From Aeoliella straminimaris (GTDB lineage Bacteria > Planctomycetota > Planctomycetia > Pirellulales > Lacipirellulaceae): a stretch of DNA of 64,000 bases. Below, one piece after another: positions 17,372 to 25,656 of this stretch; positions within the stretch are counted from its first letter, which is position 1; each line of letters opens with the position of its first letter. The position numbers were made by a program, and so were the translations under genes. The DNA is taken from the NCBI RefSeq assembly GCF_024054565.1, contig NZ_JAMXLR010000015.1:1-64000 (forward strand). The letters are read 5' to 3'. The notes beneath the pieces were generated by a model. The model was not told the DNA's origin, did no database searches, and saw only the letters and a list, made by a program, of their open reading frames with translations.

Positions 17372-18325
17372 CTAACTTCGCCGCCGCGTAACGAGGCCCA
17401 ATCCTGCCAACGTCAGCAGGACCAAAGTGCTCGGCTCGGGTATGGCCTGTGTGCCGCTCATGTCGGCGTAGGTCGTCCCGATGCGGAGCTCATCCATGAT
17501 CAAGACACCAAACGGACGGTCGCTGCTCGCATTGCCAACAAACGGCCGGGTGAAGTCGATACCGGAGTAGTCGAAGCTGATATCCGGGTCGCCTTCGTTG
17601 GGACCGATGATCGTGGCAACGGCCGAGCCAACGTCGGGTTCGACGTTCGGATCCGGGTTCAACCACATGTAGATATTGTCGTCTACCGTGTGGTCGCCAA
17701 TATGGTCGATACGCACCACGGCCCAGGCCAGATTGGTGAACGGGTTCGCCGCGCCGGCACCCTCACGCGATCCGCCACTCCCTTCGGGGATGATGGACCA
17801 TTCGTTTTCATCGGCATTCGACGAGTTGCCAATGCCGACCCGTTCGGGACGGCCAGGATGGGCCAACTCATCGGAGTCGAACACGCCTACATTCACACCG
17901 CGCGGATACATGTTAGGGGGCGAAGTGGTGGCGGGATCCTGGGCCTCGCCTTGGCGCTGGCCGATGTAGCTGATCCAGGTCGTCGTGCCATCGGCACCGG
18001 AGATCTCGGCAAAGTCGCGAGCTGGCTGCAACGTGCCGAACTCGCCGGTTAGGATGGCCGAGTTGCCCAGGGTGGGCAGAGCAGCTGACGGATGCGCCAG
18101 GCTGCCTGCTGCGGTCATGAAAGAGCCAGCAGGAACGCTGCCCGATGAATGTTCGCGCCAGGCACCGGTGAATCCACCGTTCGTTCCGCCTTGTCCAAGG
18201 ATCGCACTTCCCGGTTCGTAGTCAAACGGTTCGTAGACCAATAGCGCTGCCTGCGTGGTTTGAGTCGCGCCCAGAATCAGGGCTGCAATCGCACATAATA
18301 GCGCGACTCTGGTAGTCGAAATCAT
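17372..18325 (-). CDS. PEP-CTERM sorting domain protein
   Basis: A 317-residue exported protein. The signal peptide is VALLCAIAALILGATQTTQAA. The middle begins LLVYEPFDYEPGSAILGQGG, which matches the start of many planctomycete secreted proteins with a concanavalin-like fold, and includes an Asp/Asn-rich part (DHIGDHTVDDNIYMWLNPDP). The C-terminus IPEPSTLVLLTLAGLGLVTRRRS is a complete PEP-CTERM signal. It is isolated: the pilT gene is convergent to it and nothing on its strand is close upstream. It is likely a surface or matrix protein; ligand unknown. Confidence 0.85.
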   Translation of the reverse strand: MISTTRVALLCAIAALILGATQTTQAALLVYEPFDYEPGSAILGQGGTNGGFTGAWREHSSGSVPAGSFMTAAGSLAHPSAALPTLGNSAILTGEFGTLQPARDFAEISGADGTTTWISYIGQRQGEAQDPATTSPPNMYPRGVNVGVFDSDELAHPGRPERVGIGNSSNADENEWSIIPEGSGGSREGAGAANPFTNLAWAVVRIDHIGDHTVDDNIYMWLNPDPNVEPDVGSAVATIIGPNEGDPDISFDYSGIDFTRPFVGNASSDRPFGVLIMDELRIGTTYADMSGTQAIPEPSTLVLLTLAGLGLVTRRRS

Positions 18326-18720
18326 TAGAGCACCTCAAAAGGAGAAAAAAGATTGGTGGTGCGAGATCCCCATATCGCACCGGCAGAAAAGTTGAGTCCC
18401 AATTTACTGACACACGAGTCCCATTGCCAAAACTCTTTTCCGCATTCGATGGACTCATTTACGACAAGCGAGCAGAAATAGCACCACATTCGCGAACCAG
18501 TTAGGACTTTTTGCGAACTCTCCTGAAGACCTGTCCCCCGACGTGGCGAAGGCAAACCTTAGAACCAATCGAAACGAGTCGCCGCCTGCGTAACTGGCAA
18601 ACCGCGCGGAGAACCCAAGATTTTGGGCCCCCCGGCGAATACCACGCTGTTACATGGGCCAAAAAACAGACAGCGCTATCCCCTGATCGAGAGCGCTATC
18701 GGAAAGGATCGCCAACCACC
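18326..18720. other. Intergenic region, no gene seen
   Basis: A spacer between the PEP-CTERM gene (minus) and a small membrane gene (plus). The first 160 bases are AT-richer than the surroundings and should carry the minus-strand promoter; AAAAGGAGAAAAAAG around 18338 is noted only as A-rich sequence on the plus strand. Near 18620-18665 GGGCC/GGGCCAAAA motifs recur, like those at 14.0-14.2 kb. Confidence 0.3.
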
Positions 18721-18939
18721 ATGGAGAATCCCAGCCTCACTCCCGCCATTATCATCGCCGTGGCGATGATCGTCTCCAGCCTCATCCTCTGCTACAGCAT
18801 GTCAAAGCTGGGCGGCGACGTTGTGGCCGCGGGGATTCACTCGCGAAAGATCTCGCTGGACAACACTCACAACACCGGCCCATTCCGCGTGGTGGTGGAA
18901 GGTTCGTTGCAGTCGCACGTTGCGCCGCAGTCAGAATAG
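18721..18939 (+). CDS. Small single-span membrane protein, unknown
   Basis: A 72-residue protein from the ATG at 18721, with one hydrophobic segment at about residues 8-27 (AIIIAVAMIVSSLILCYSM), then a short domain ending GPFRVVVEGSLQSH. GGAAAGGA about 15 bases upstream may be its ribosome binding site. The longer frame to 18511 has no protein character. I recognise no family, but the layout (one helix followed by a short beta-like tail) is typical of small inner-membrane proteins. Confidence 0.5.
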   Translation: MENPSLTPAIIIAVAMIVSSLILCYSMSKLGGDVVAAGIHSRKISLDNTHNTGPFRVVVEGSLQSHVAPQSE

Positions 18940-19321
18940 AGTGGCCGCGGATGTCTCTAGTTTGCAGCACGTGTGTAGCAGTTCATTGCTCGCAGCATTC
19001 TGAGGCCGCCAACCACGACCGGTAAGGCCGTCGATCAATGCGATAGCGAATGTCGGCAGGGCGGACTGCTGAACCCGAGGGATTAAACTCCATCCCCCCG
19101 AGTCCTGTGCGCCAAAGTGCACCTTGCATTGGCCATTTATTGATGGACTACACTTGTCGCCAATGGTATCTTCTACCGATGGTGGGGACGTAGCCGAGGG
19201 GACGCAAGACACTCGCTGGCTACGCAAGAGGCACTTTTCAAGACAGCTCTGTTTCGGCGGTTACGTGAGTCCGCCGGGCAGGTTGCTCTGGATCATGACT
19301 CTTTTCTTCAGCGAGGCCCTC
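18940..19321. other. Intergenic region, no gene seen
   Basis: No reading frame with protein character is seen except the non-homologous upstream extension of the TPR gene. The stretch should hold the TPR gene's promoter. A possible minus-strand frame here is not supported by composition. Confidence 0.3.
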
Positions 19322-21052
19322 ATGCAACTGCCTTCCTTGCCACGCTTGCTCGCGATCACCCTGGTGGTCGTCGCTGGCCAACAAATCGCCAATGAGGCCC
19401 TGGCCGCAGGCGACTATGGTCCCTTCCACTGGGAGATCACCACAACTTCTGCCGAGGCACAGCGTCGTTTCGATGAAGGGATGACGTGGATGCACGCGTT
19501 CGATCACGATGAGGCCATCCGGTCGTTCGAGGCTGCGGCCAAGTTGGACGAAGACTGTGCCATGGCGTGGTGGGGAGTGTCCATTGCATCGGGACCACAG
19601 TACAACCACCCCGTAATGACCGAGGAACGCACCAAGCGGGCCTGGAACGCCATGCAGGAGGCGCAAAAACGTATCGACCACACCACCCCTGTCGAACGCG
19701 CACTGATCGAAGCACTCAGGCACCGCAATGCGGAGACCGAGCCCGACACAGAGGGGCGAGCCAAACTGAACCAAGCCTACGCGGATGCTATGGGCGAGCT
19801 TTGGAACATCCACTACAACGATCCCAACATCGGCGCGCTGTACGCCGAAGCGCGGATGGTACTCAAACCATGGCAGCTGTACGTCAACGGCGACCGCACG
19901 CCGGTGGAAGGTACAGAAGAGATTGTTTCGACACTCGAGCGCGTTCTCGCCCTCGCTCCGAACCACCCTGGTGCTCTGCACTTGTATATCCACGCGGTGG
20001 AGCCTTCGCAGCAACCGGCCAGGGCTCTATTTGCCGCCGACCGCTTGGGCGGACTCGTGCCGATTAGCGGCCACTTGAATCATATGCCGAGTCACATCTA
20101 TGTCCTCACGGGTCAATGGGAAGATGCGATCACGAGAAATGAAGTCGCAATGGCAGCGGATGACCGATACCAGGAATCGAACGATGTACCTGAGGTGCAA
20201 AACGGCTACATCATTCATAACACGCATATGCTCGTATTTGCTGCCTCGATGTGCGGTCGCGAGAAGGAAGCGATGGCAGCAGCTCGGCATATGTGGAAGG
20301 ACTTTGATGACTTGGTGGACGAAGAACCAGACGAGATTGACCCCGAGCTAGCCTATCTGGATCGACTGATGTGCTGCGTCTACGACGTACAGAAACGTTT
20401 TGGGCGGTGGCAGCAGTTGATTGATGAAGAGCAGGTTCCGCCTGATGGTCTCGTCGTGACGCGCGCCATCTGGCATGCCAACCGGGCCATCGCCTACGCG
20501 GTGCTCAAGGACTTTGACAACGCCGAGGAAGAGTATCAGGCTTCGCTGGCAGCCATGGACGAAGTGCCAAGCGACTACCCCGAGATCGACAGGGTCAACT
20601 CGCTGTTGAACGTGACCCGTCACTTTGCTGCCGGCGAAATCGAGCTTCAAAAAAGTCTGGCCGAAGAAGCGAAGAAAAACCCTGCCGCCGCACAAGAGCA
20701 TTTGGACTTGGCAATTGAGAGCCTGGAAAAAGCCGTGGAGTTCGAGGACGCGGCGCGGTATGGGGAGCCCCCCGAACCAACACAACCAGTGCGACATACG
20801 CTGGGCGTGGCTTACTTGAAAGCGGGTCGATTTATCGACGCCGAGCGCGTCTATCGTGAAGACCTGGCCGAATGGCCCAACAACGGGTGGTCGCTGAAGG
20901 GACTGAGCGTGGCCCTGAAGGCGCAGAACAAGACGGCACAAGCACATGAAGCAGACGAGCAGTATCAAGCGGTGTGGGGCAACCCTGACCATCCCATTAT
21001 GTCGAGTTGCCTATGCGTCGAGGAATGCTGCTCGCATCTGATGAAACCGTAG
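19322..21052 (+). CDS. Exported large TPR protein
   Basis: A 576-residue protein with a signal peptide (LLAITLVVVAGQQIANEALAAG) and then TPR-type helical repeats, beginning RFDEGMTWMHAFDHDEAIRS and including DEDCAMAWWGVSIASGPQY and LGVAYLKAGRFIDAERVYR. The phrases HLNHMPSHIYVLTGQWEDAI and ALHLYIHAVEP are typical of a widespread family of bacterial exported TPR proteins without known enzyme activity. I chose the ATG at 19322 because GCGAGG sits just upstream and the signal peptide follows directly; ATG 19295 would add nine residues. The C-terminus ends with a cysteine cluster (SCLCVEECCSHL) that could bind metal. Confidence 0.8.
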   Translation: MQLPSLPRLLAITLVVVAGQQIANEALAAGDYGPFHWEITTTSAEAQRRFDEGMTWMHAFDHDEAIRSFEAAAKLDEDCAMAWWGVSIASGPQYNHPVMTEERTKRAWNAMQEAQKRIDHTTPVERALIEALRHRNAETEPDTEGRAKLNQAYADAMGELWNIHYNDPNIGALYAEARMVLKPWQLYVNGDRTPVEGTEEIVSTLERVLALAPNHPGALHLYIHAVEPSQQPARALFAADRLGGLVPISGHLNHMPSHIYVLTGQWEDAITRNEVAMAADDRYQESNDVPEVQNGYIIHNTHMLVFAASMCGREKEAMAAARHMWKDFDDLVDEEPDEIDPELAYLDRLMCCVYDVQKRFGRWQQLIDEEQVPPDGLVVTRAIWHANRAIAYAVLKDFDNAEEEYQASLAAMDEVPSDYPEIDRVNSLLNVTRHFAAGEIELQKSLAEEAKKNPAAAQEHLDLAIESLEKAVEFEDAARYGEPPEPTQPVRHTLGVAYLKAGRFIDAERVYREDLAEWPNNGWSLKGLSVALKAQNKTAQAHEADEQYQAVWGNPDHPIMSSCLCVEECCSHLMKP

Positions 21053-21234
21053 AAGACTATGGCAGCCGTTGGATAACTCCAGGGACCTTCCTGCAGCAGC
21101 CGGTTCGCTTGACGATCTGGCAGTCCGCCGCGGCCCCGTTTCAAATACCTTCTCCGCCGCAAGCTACACTGGAGGTACAGACCGTGCGGGCCCCACGCCC
21201 CACGGCGGTCGTTGGTGGAATTTTGGGTGAAAGC

Positions 21235-21459
21235 ATGGCCGCGCAGGTGTTCGTCTATCTGTTTCAGTTTCTCATCTACACCCTGCTGGTGTGGATGGGC
21301 TGTCACTACGCAGGGCGTGATCTGCCCACCCCGATGGAGGCCCCCTGGCTGTGGCTGTTGGTGGCCGTGGCCCCGCTCATTCGGTCGCGCTGGGGCGACT
21401 ACGGCGAAACGGGACCTGGCCTGGGGTTCGACGGCGACTACGGCGACGGCGGGGACTGA
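21235..21459 (+). CDS. Small two-helix membrane protein, unknown
   Basis: A 74-residue protein from the ATG at 21235: a first helix VFVYLFQFLIYTLLVWMG, a short loop, a second helix APWLWLLVAVAPLI, then an acidic Gly-rich tail (GDYGETGPGLGFDGDYGD). The preceding in-frame part (from 21007) lacks protein character. I recognise no family. It is convergent with the ParA-like gene, stop to stop within 7 bases. Confidence 0.5.
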   Translation: MAAQVFVYLFQFLIYTLLVWMGCHYAGRDLPTPMEAPWLWLLVAVAPLIRSRWGDYGETGPGLGFDGDYGDGGD

Positions 21460-21465
21460 CGCGCG

Positions 21466-22377
21466 TCACACCTCTACCAGGTCGAGCTGCTTTTCGACCC
21501 CCATGATCGTACCAGCTTGCTCGTCGGCTCGGGTGATGATTTCGTTGGCGAGTTGGACGAACAGAGGATAGAACTCCGAATCGTACTTGTCGCGAATCGA
21601 CGACGCCGGCTCCCACACCGTATCCACGGCATGCGCGATGGCCGATCGCATCGGGACCACCGTTTCGAAGGGAGTCGGAAAACGGTGATCGCCAAACCGG
21701 CCGTGCTTGGCCTGCTCCATGACCTCGACCTGACGCGAATCCTGCACTCGGCACATCGACCACAAGGTACCCAACGCCGAGCGGCGGAATCCATCGCGGT
21801 ACAGCTTTTTGCAGAGCCAGTCGGCACCACGTAGCGACAAGCGGTTGGGCTGGCACGGCACGACGTAGCCGGTGGATACTTGCAGCAACTGCTTGACCTG
21901 AAACGACAAGCTGGGCGGGCAATCGACGATCGTGTAGTCGTAGTTCGACTCAAGCCAACGCTGGAACTGGTAGCGGTTGCTTTGCAGCACCGACTTCAGC
22001 TTCTCGGGACCCAGATCCTTGTAGTGACTTCGCAGACGGGTGGCGATGTCGTTGATGCGGACCGAACAGGGAATGACCGACAGGTGTTCGAGCCCACCTT
22101 GGATGTTAGAAGCTCGGTCGGCCACGAAGGCATCAAACCGCGATGGCTTGAAGTTCGGCTTCATCATCTCGAGGAACAAATCGTGCAGGGTCCGCTTGCT
22201 GGTCTCCAGTTGCTCCATGCGCGACTCGCCCAGCAACACCTCGGTAGCGGTGCACTGGTGGTCGGCATCGATCACCAGAGTAGACTTGCCACTGCTGGCG
22301 AGACACTCGGCGATGGCCACGGCGTTGGTGGTCTTGGCGACACCACCCTTGAGATTCAAGAACAGAACAACCGACAT
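21466..22377 (-). CDS. ParA-family ATPase (AAA_31/CbiA type)
   Basis: A 303-residue P-loop ATPase of the ParA/Soj/MinD group. The ATG at 22377 is directly followed by SVVLFLNLKGGVAKTTNAVA, a deviant Walker A motif KGGVAKTT (residues about 10-17). Walker A' is VIDADHQCTATEVLL and Walker B is YTIVDCPPSLSF. Such proteins form ATP-dependent dimers that position DNA or large complexes. No parB or parS is seen nearby. The minus-strand neighbour upstream (22534-23433) is an unknown protein that may be its partner. The C-terminal region (about residues 190-303) is longer than in MinD-type proteins and carries KHGRFGDHRFPTPFETVVP, as in cargo-linked ParAs. Confidence 0.88.
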   Translation of the reverse strand: MSVVLFLNLKGGVAKTTNAVAIAECLASSGKSTLVIDADHQCTATEVLLGESRMEQLETSKRTLHDLFLEMMKPNFKPSRFDAFVADRASNIQGGLEHLSVIPCSVRINDIATRLRSHYKDLGPEKLKSVLQSNRYQFQRWLESNYDYTIVDCPPSLSFQVKQLLQVSTGYVVPCQPNRLSLRGADWLCKKLYRDGFRRSALGTLWSMCRVQDSRQVEVMEQAKHGRFGDHRFPTPFETVVPMRSAIAHAVDTVWEPASSIRDKYDSEFYPLFVQLANEIITRADEQAGTIMGVEKQLDLVEV

Positions 22378-22461
22378 GACAGATCCCCCGGTAGAGTTGA
22401 ACCAAAAACTCTCGCCGTCCCCTATGCGATGCAGACGGCACCAGAAAAGCATAGTTCACAA

Positions 22462-22514
22462 TTTGCATTTGTCCGCAAACGGCGGAACAACCCTTACGAC
22501 CGGCGAAATGCAAA
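22462..22514. promoter_or_regulatory. Inverted repeat upstream of the ParA-like gene
   Basis: TTTGCATTT (22462-22470) is the exact reverse complement of AAATGCAAA (22506-22514), 35 bases apart, in the 156-base gap between the unknown protein and the ParA-like gene on the minus strand. It could be an operator or part of a termination structure. Confidence 0.35.
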
Positions 22515-22533
22515 CCGCTATGGCGCACAAGGC

Positions 22534-23433
22534 TCACTCGCCCGTTGGCAGGATCTGGTCCAGGTATTCCGTGGCGACATCGGCCAGCAAGTCCTTCTGC
22601 AACCGACCACGGTAGCCGAAGATCATGGTCGACGCCTGCTGATCGACGATGTGCCGCGCCAGCAAGTCGAACGCCCCATCCAGCTCGTCGATGTTCTCGG
22701 CAAAAACAATTCGATCCTCCGACTCGGCCCCAATGCCGGGGTGCTCGCCCAGCACGCGATCGAAGTACTGACTGGCCGCCTGACGATAGCGAGGCTGATG
22801 GGTGCCACACAGCACAACGTACACATCTCGCCACATCGACTCGCCCAACTCACGTCGCCAGCGATCGGTCGCCTCGTGCAGGGCGTCGATCTCCAGACGC
22901 ACCGCAGCCCGGGCCAGCTTCATCACATGCGGGGCCATCCACGTGGAGTACTCCTCGACCAACTCCGTCTCCACGCCGCCAGCGGCCATGATGCGGTGGA
23001 TAAATCCCAGCGAAGTATCGAGCAGTGTCGCTGGCGTGGCCCGTTCTGCGATGGGCAGGCAGTCGAGCGCCGCACGGGACTGCCGCAACACCTCGGAGTT
23101 GGCCTGCAATTGGCTGCGCAGTGTTTCGTTCAGCACCTTCGCGCGATGCGTCATCAACCACAACTGCATACCAAAACCGGAATGGGCGACGGCCTTCAAT
23201 TGATGGTAGTGCTCGGGAACAACTTGAACATATTGCCGCGATCCAGCAGCACTTAGGTGCAGATCGTCGTGCAGCATGACCAACACGGGAATCGCGTGTC
23301 CCAGCCGATCGAGCGTCTCGCCCAGCAGGTGATTGTAGCACTCGTGAAAACCACGATTGGTCGTCGCCAACGGCCCCGCCGCCGGCAAGTAGGTATCGGC
23401 CAGGGCGATTCTTTGCGCGGTGTAAGGATTCAT
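22534..23433 (-). CDS. Conserved-looking protein of unknown function next to the ParA-like gene
   Basis: A 299-residue protein starting at the ATG at 23433 (an upstream start at 23466 adds 11 residues). It is soluble, mostly helical, and I recognise no motif. Notable segments are HDDLHLSAAGSRQYVQVVP, YRQAASQYFDRVLGEHPGI and IVFAENIDELDGAFDLLARH. No signal peptide or membrane helix is seen. It stands 156 bases upstream of the ParA-like gene on the same strand and may be co-transcribed with it, so a role as adaptor or cargo is conceivable but only by position. Confidence 0.65.
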   Translation of the reverse strand: MNPYTAQRIALADTYLPAAGPLATTNRGFHECYNHLLGETLDRLGHAIPVLVMLHDDLHLSAAGSRQYVQVVPEHYHQLKAVAHSGFGMQLWLMTHRAKVLNETLRSQLQANSEVLRQSRAALDCLPIAERATPATLLDTSLGFIHRIMAAGGVETELVEEYSTWMAPHVMKLARAAVRLEIDALHEATDRWRRELGESMWRDVYVVLCGTHQPRYRQAASQYFDRVLGEHPGIGAESEDRIVFAENIDELDGAFDLLARHIVDQQASTMIFGYRGRLQKDLLADVATEYLDQILPTGE

Positions 23434-23662
23434 GGCAACTTTGCCCCGCTTTGTTGTGATTGTCACCTCCGCCGAACCGGTTAGGCGTCAACGAGCCCCC
23501 CCCAATATCGCTACTTGAGTGTACCCCCCCACCCGCGATGGCCAATCCCAGTCTACCGTTTTCTAACAAGAAGACGGCTAGAGAAACTTGCGGGCGCGGT
23601 GAAACCCGGATAGCCTCACGACAGACATTGCCTTCCACTCACTTATCTCAGGGAGAAACGTC

Positions 23663-24082
23663 ATGTCCACGGACAACAAAGCCTCGTCCAAGAAGCTGCT
23701 CGAATTGTGGGGCGACAACGCCTTACACCAGGCAGCCGACTATCTCTCGCCCAACTACGTGAATCACCAGATGCCCGACGCCCGAGACGGCACGTCGGAT
23801 CTGTCGCTCGAGGAGTGGAAAGGCCTGGTGAGCGATTTCCACCAGGGATTCAGTGACGTGAAGATGGAAGTTCTGCACCAAGTGGCCGAAGGCGACTACG
23901 TTTGCTCGCGATGGAGAATGACGGCCCACAACACCGGCCCCTTCCGCGGCTACCAGGCCACCGGCAAGACCACCAGTTGGACCGGCGTACACACCGACCA
24001 CTACGAGGGCGGCACCCTCGTCGAGAGCTGGGTCGACTGGGACAAGTACGGCTGGCTCGAAGGCCTGGGGCTGGTGGGGTGA
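23663..24082 (+). CDS. SnoaL-like / ester cyclase family protein
   Basis: A 139-residue NTF2-fold protein of the SnoaL-like polyketide cyclase/ester cyclase group. It shows LLELWGDNALHQAADYLSPN (helix then the first strand, NYVNHQMP), FHQGFSDVKMEVLHQVAEGD and the closing TLVESWVDWDKYGWLEGLG. AGGGAGAAACGTC just before the ATG at 23663 gives a ribosome binding site. These proteins are small cone-shaped enzymes or binding proteins; substrate unknown. It is followed by a second, broken protein of the same broad fold, suggesting a pair that arose by recruitment of similar domains. Confidence 0.85.
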   Translation: MSTDNKASSKKLLELWGDNALHQAADYLSPNYVNHQMPDARDGTSDLSLEEWKGLVSDFHQGFSDVKMEVLHQVAEGDYVCSRWRMTAHNTGPFRGYQATGKTTSWTGVHTDHYEGGTLVESWVDWDKYGWLEGLGLVG

Positions 24083-24130
24083 GCGCTGGCCGTCACTCCT
24101 TGCTCCTTTCTTCCATCTGCGGGGCATGCC

Positions 24131-24520
24131 ATGAACGCTACACTTTCTGCAACGGACGCTGCTGAATTGCGATCGAAGTTCGAAGAGTTCACACGTCATC
24201 TCGAGGCGCACCAGTTCGACCCCTAGTCGCAGTACTGGGCCGAAGACGGCGTAATCATGCCACCGGGCCAGCCGCGAATTGTTGGGCGAGCCGCCATGAT
24301 GAACTACATGCGTGAGAACTTCGGCGACGTCGAACAGGTGACGCTCACGAACTGGCAGATCTTCGGCTCAAGCAACCTGGCGGTCATCTCGACCGATGTC
24401 GACTGGACAACCAGCTCAGGCGACAAGCCCCCGACGCCAGACAAACAGGTGATCGTGGCCGAGAAAACTGCCGACGGCTCCTGGCAATGGAAGATTGTCA
24501 TCTTCAACGCCGGGGTGTGA
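24131..24520 (+). pseudogene. DUF4440/SnoaL-like gene interrupted by an in-frame amber codon
   Basis: Reading from the ATG at 24131 gives 31 residues ending EAHQFDP, then TAG at 24224-24226, then in the same frame SQYWAEDGVIMPPGQPRIVG and a full domain to the stop at 24520. Without the TAG the product would be a 129-residue NTF2-fold protein of the DUF4440/SnoaL type, whose usual 'AxYaeDaviMPPgqP' strand lies exactly across the break. A single base change (for example CAG to TAG) explains it. The downstream part could start at the ATG at 24257, but that would drop the first helix and strand. It begins 48 bases after the intact SnoaL-like gene. Confidence 0.8.
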
Positions 24521-24709
24521 GAAGGAAGCGCCCAGCTACGGGCCGACGTATCGACCGAGTCGGAAACTGGACCGTTGCGCACGGCATGCAGGCGGACCAA
24601 GAATGAGGCTCAAACATGTTTGGCCGGGGCCTGGTGAATGGGTTCATTGCCGGCCAGAATAAGATGACGCCTGCCATCATCCCGCCCTTCCGCCGTTGAT
24701 CTCGCCCCC

Positions 24710-25606
24710 ATGTTCGCCAGTCATCTCGGAGAATTCGCCGGACTGGCGGCAGCGTTGTTGTGGGCGGTGACGGCGATGCTTTATTTTCATATCGGTCGCA
24801 GCATTCCCCCGCTGACGCTCAATCTGTATAAGGGGGTGCTCGCCAGCACGATGCTGGCCGTCGCACTGGCCGTGCAAGGTAGCTTGTTCATTGCGGGCGA
24901 TGCCACCGCGCTGGCGTGGTTGCTGGCGAGCGGAGCGGTGGGCATTGGCATCGGCGATACCGCGTTCTTTGCGGCGCTCAACCGATTGGGCGAACGCCGC
25001 ACAGTGCTGATGGCCGAGACGCTGGCGCCTCCGCTTACGACGCTGATCGCCATGGTGGTGTTGGCCGAGTTGCTGCCACTCGCCGCGTACCTGGGTATGG
25101 CGCTCACGCTGCTGGGCGTGGCCTGGGTAATTGTCGATCGAGGAATCGGCGACCCCCGCGATCGAGAACACCTGAAGTCGGGCGTGGTGTACGCCATGGT
25201 GGCCGCATTGTGCCAGGCAATTGGGGCGGTCATCTCGCGGGGCATTCTCACCACCACCGACATCGGACCCATGCAAAGCGCGCTAGTTCGCATGCTGGGC
25301 GGGGTGGCAATTCTGTTGGTGTGGCTGCCGGCCAGTGGCCGCCCGCTGCTACCCTCCTCGGCCCGCCGTACGACGATTTGGCGGTGGATCCTGCTGGCCA
25401 CGTTCATTGGCACCTTTATCGGCATCACGCTGCAACAGATTGCGCTGCAGAACGCCGATGCAGGGATCGCCCAAACGCTGCTGGCCACCAGCTCGCTGTT
25501 CGTCATGCCGCTGGTGGTGCTGCGGGGCGAATCGGTTTCGCTACGAGCGGTGTGCGGCGCAGTGATGGCCGTGGGCGGCATTGCGATGTTGTTCGCGGCA
25601 AGCTGA
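24710..25606 (+). CDS. EamA/DMT-superfamily transporter
   Basis: A 298-residue inner-membrane protein with ten hydrophobic segments arranged as two EamA repeats (about residues 5-140 and 155-295). The drug/metabolite transporter features are visible: an N-terminal FAGLAAALLWAVTAMLYFHI and the second-repeat PLVVLRGESVSLRAVCGAVM. Such carriers export amino acids, nucleosides or similar small molecules, or import them; the substrate cannot be told. The ATG at 24710 is the first good start. It is convergent with nrfA, with 50 bases between the stops. Confidence 0.88.
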   Translation: MFASHLGEFAGLAAALLWAVTAMLYFHIGRSIPPLTLNLYKGVLASTMLAVALAVQGSLFIAGDATALAWLLASGAVGIGIGDTAFFAALNRLGERRTVLMAETLAPPLTTLIAMVVLAELLPLAAYLGMALTLLGVAWVIVDRGIGDPRDREHLKSGVVYAMVAALCQAIGAVISRGILTTTDIGPMQSALVRMLGGVAILLVWLPASGRPLLPSSARRTTIWRWILLATFIGTFIGITLQQIALQNADAGIAQTLLATSSLFVMPLVVLRGESVSLRAVCGAVMAVGGIAMLFAAS

Positions 25607-25656
25607 CACGTCCCACCATCCCCCGCGTCGGTTGCGGTAACTCAGGTGGCGGCGGT

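Noticed and set aside
21880-23256. 458-codon plus-strand frame opposite the ParA-like and unknown genes
   Set aside because: It spans two genes and the spacer between them on the other strand, which a real gene would not do.
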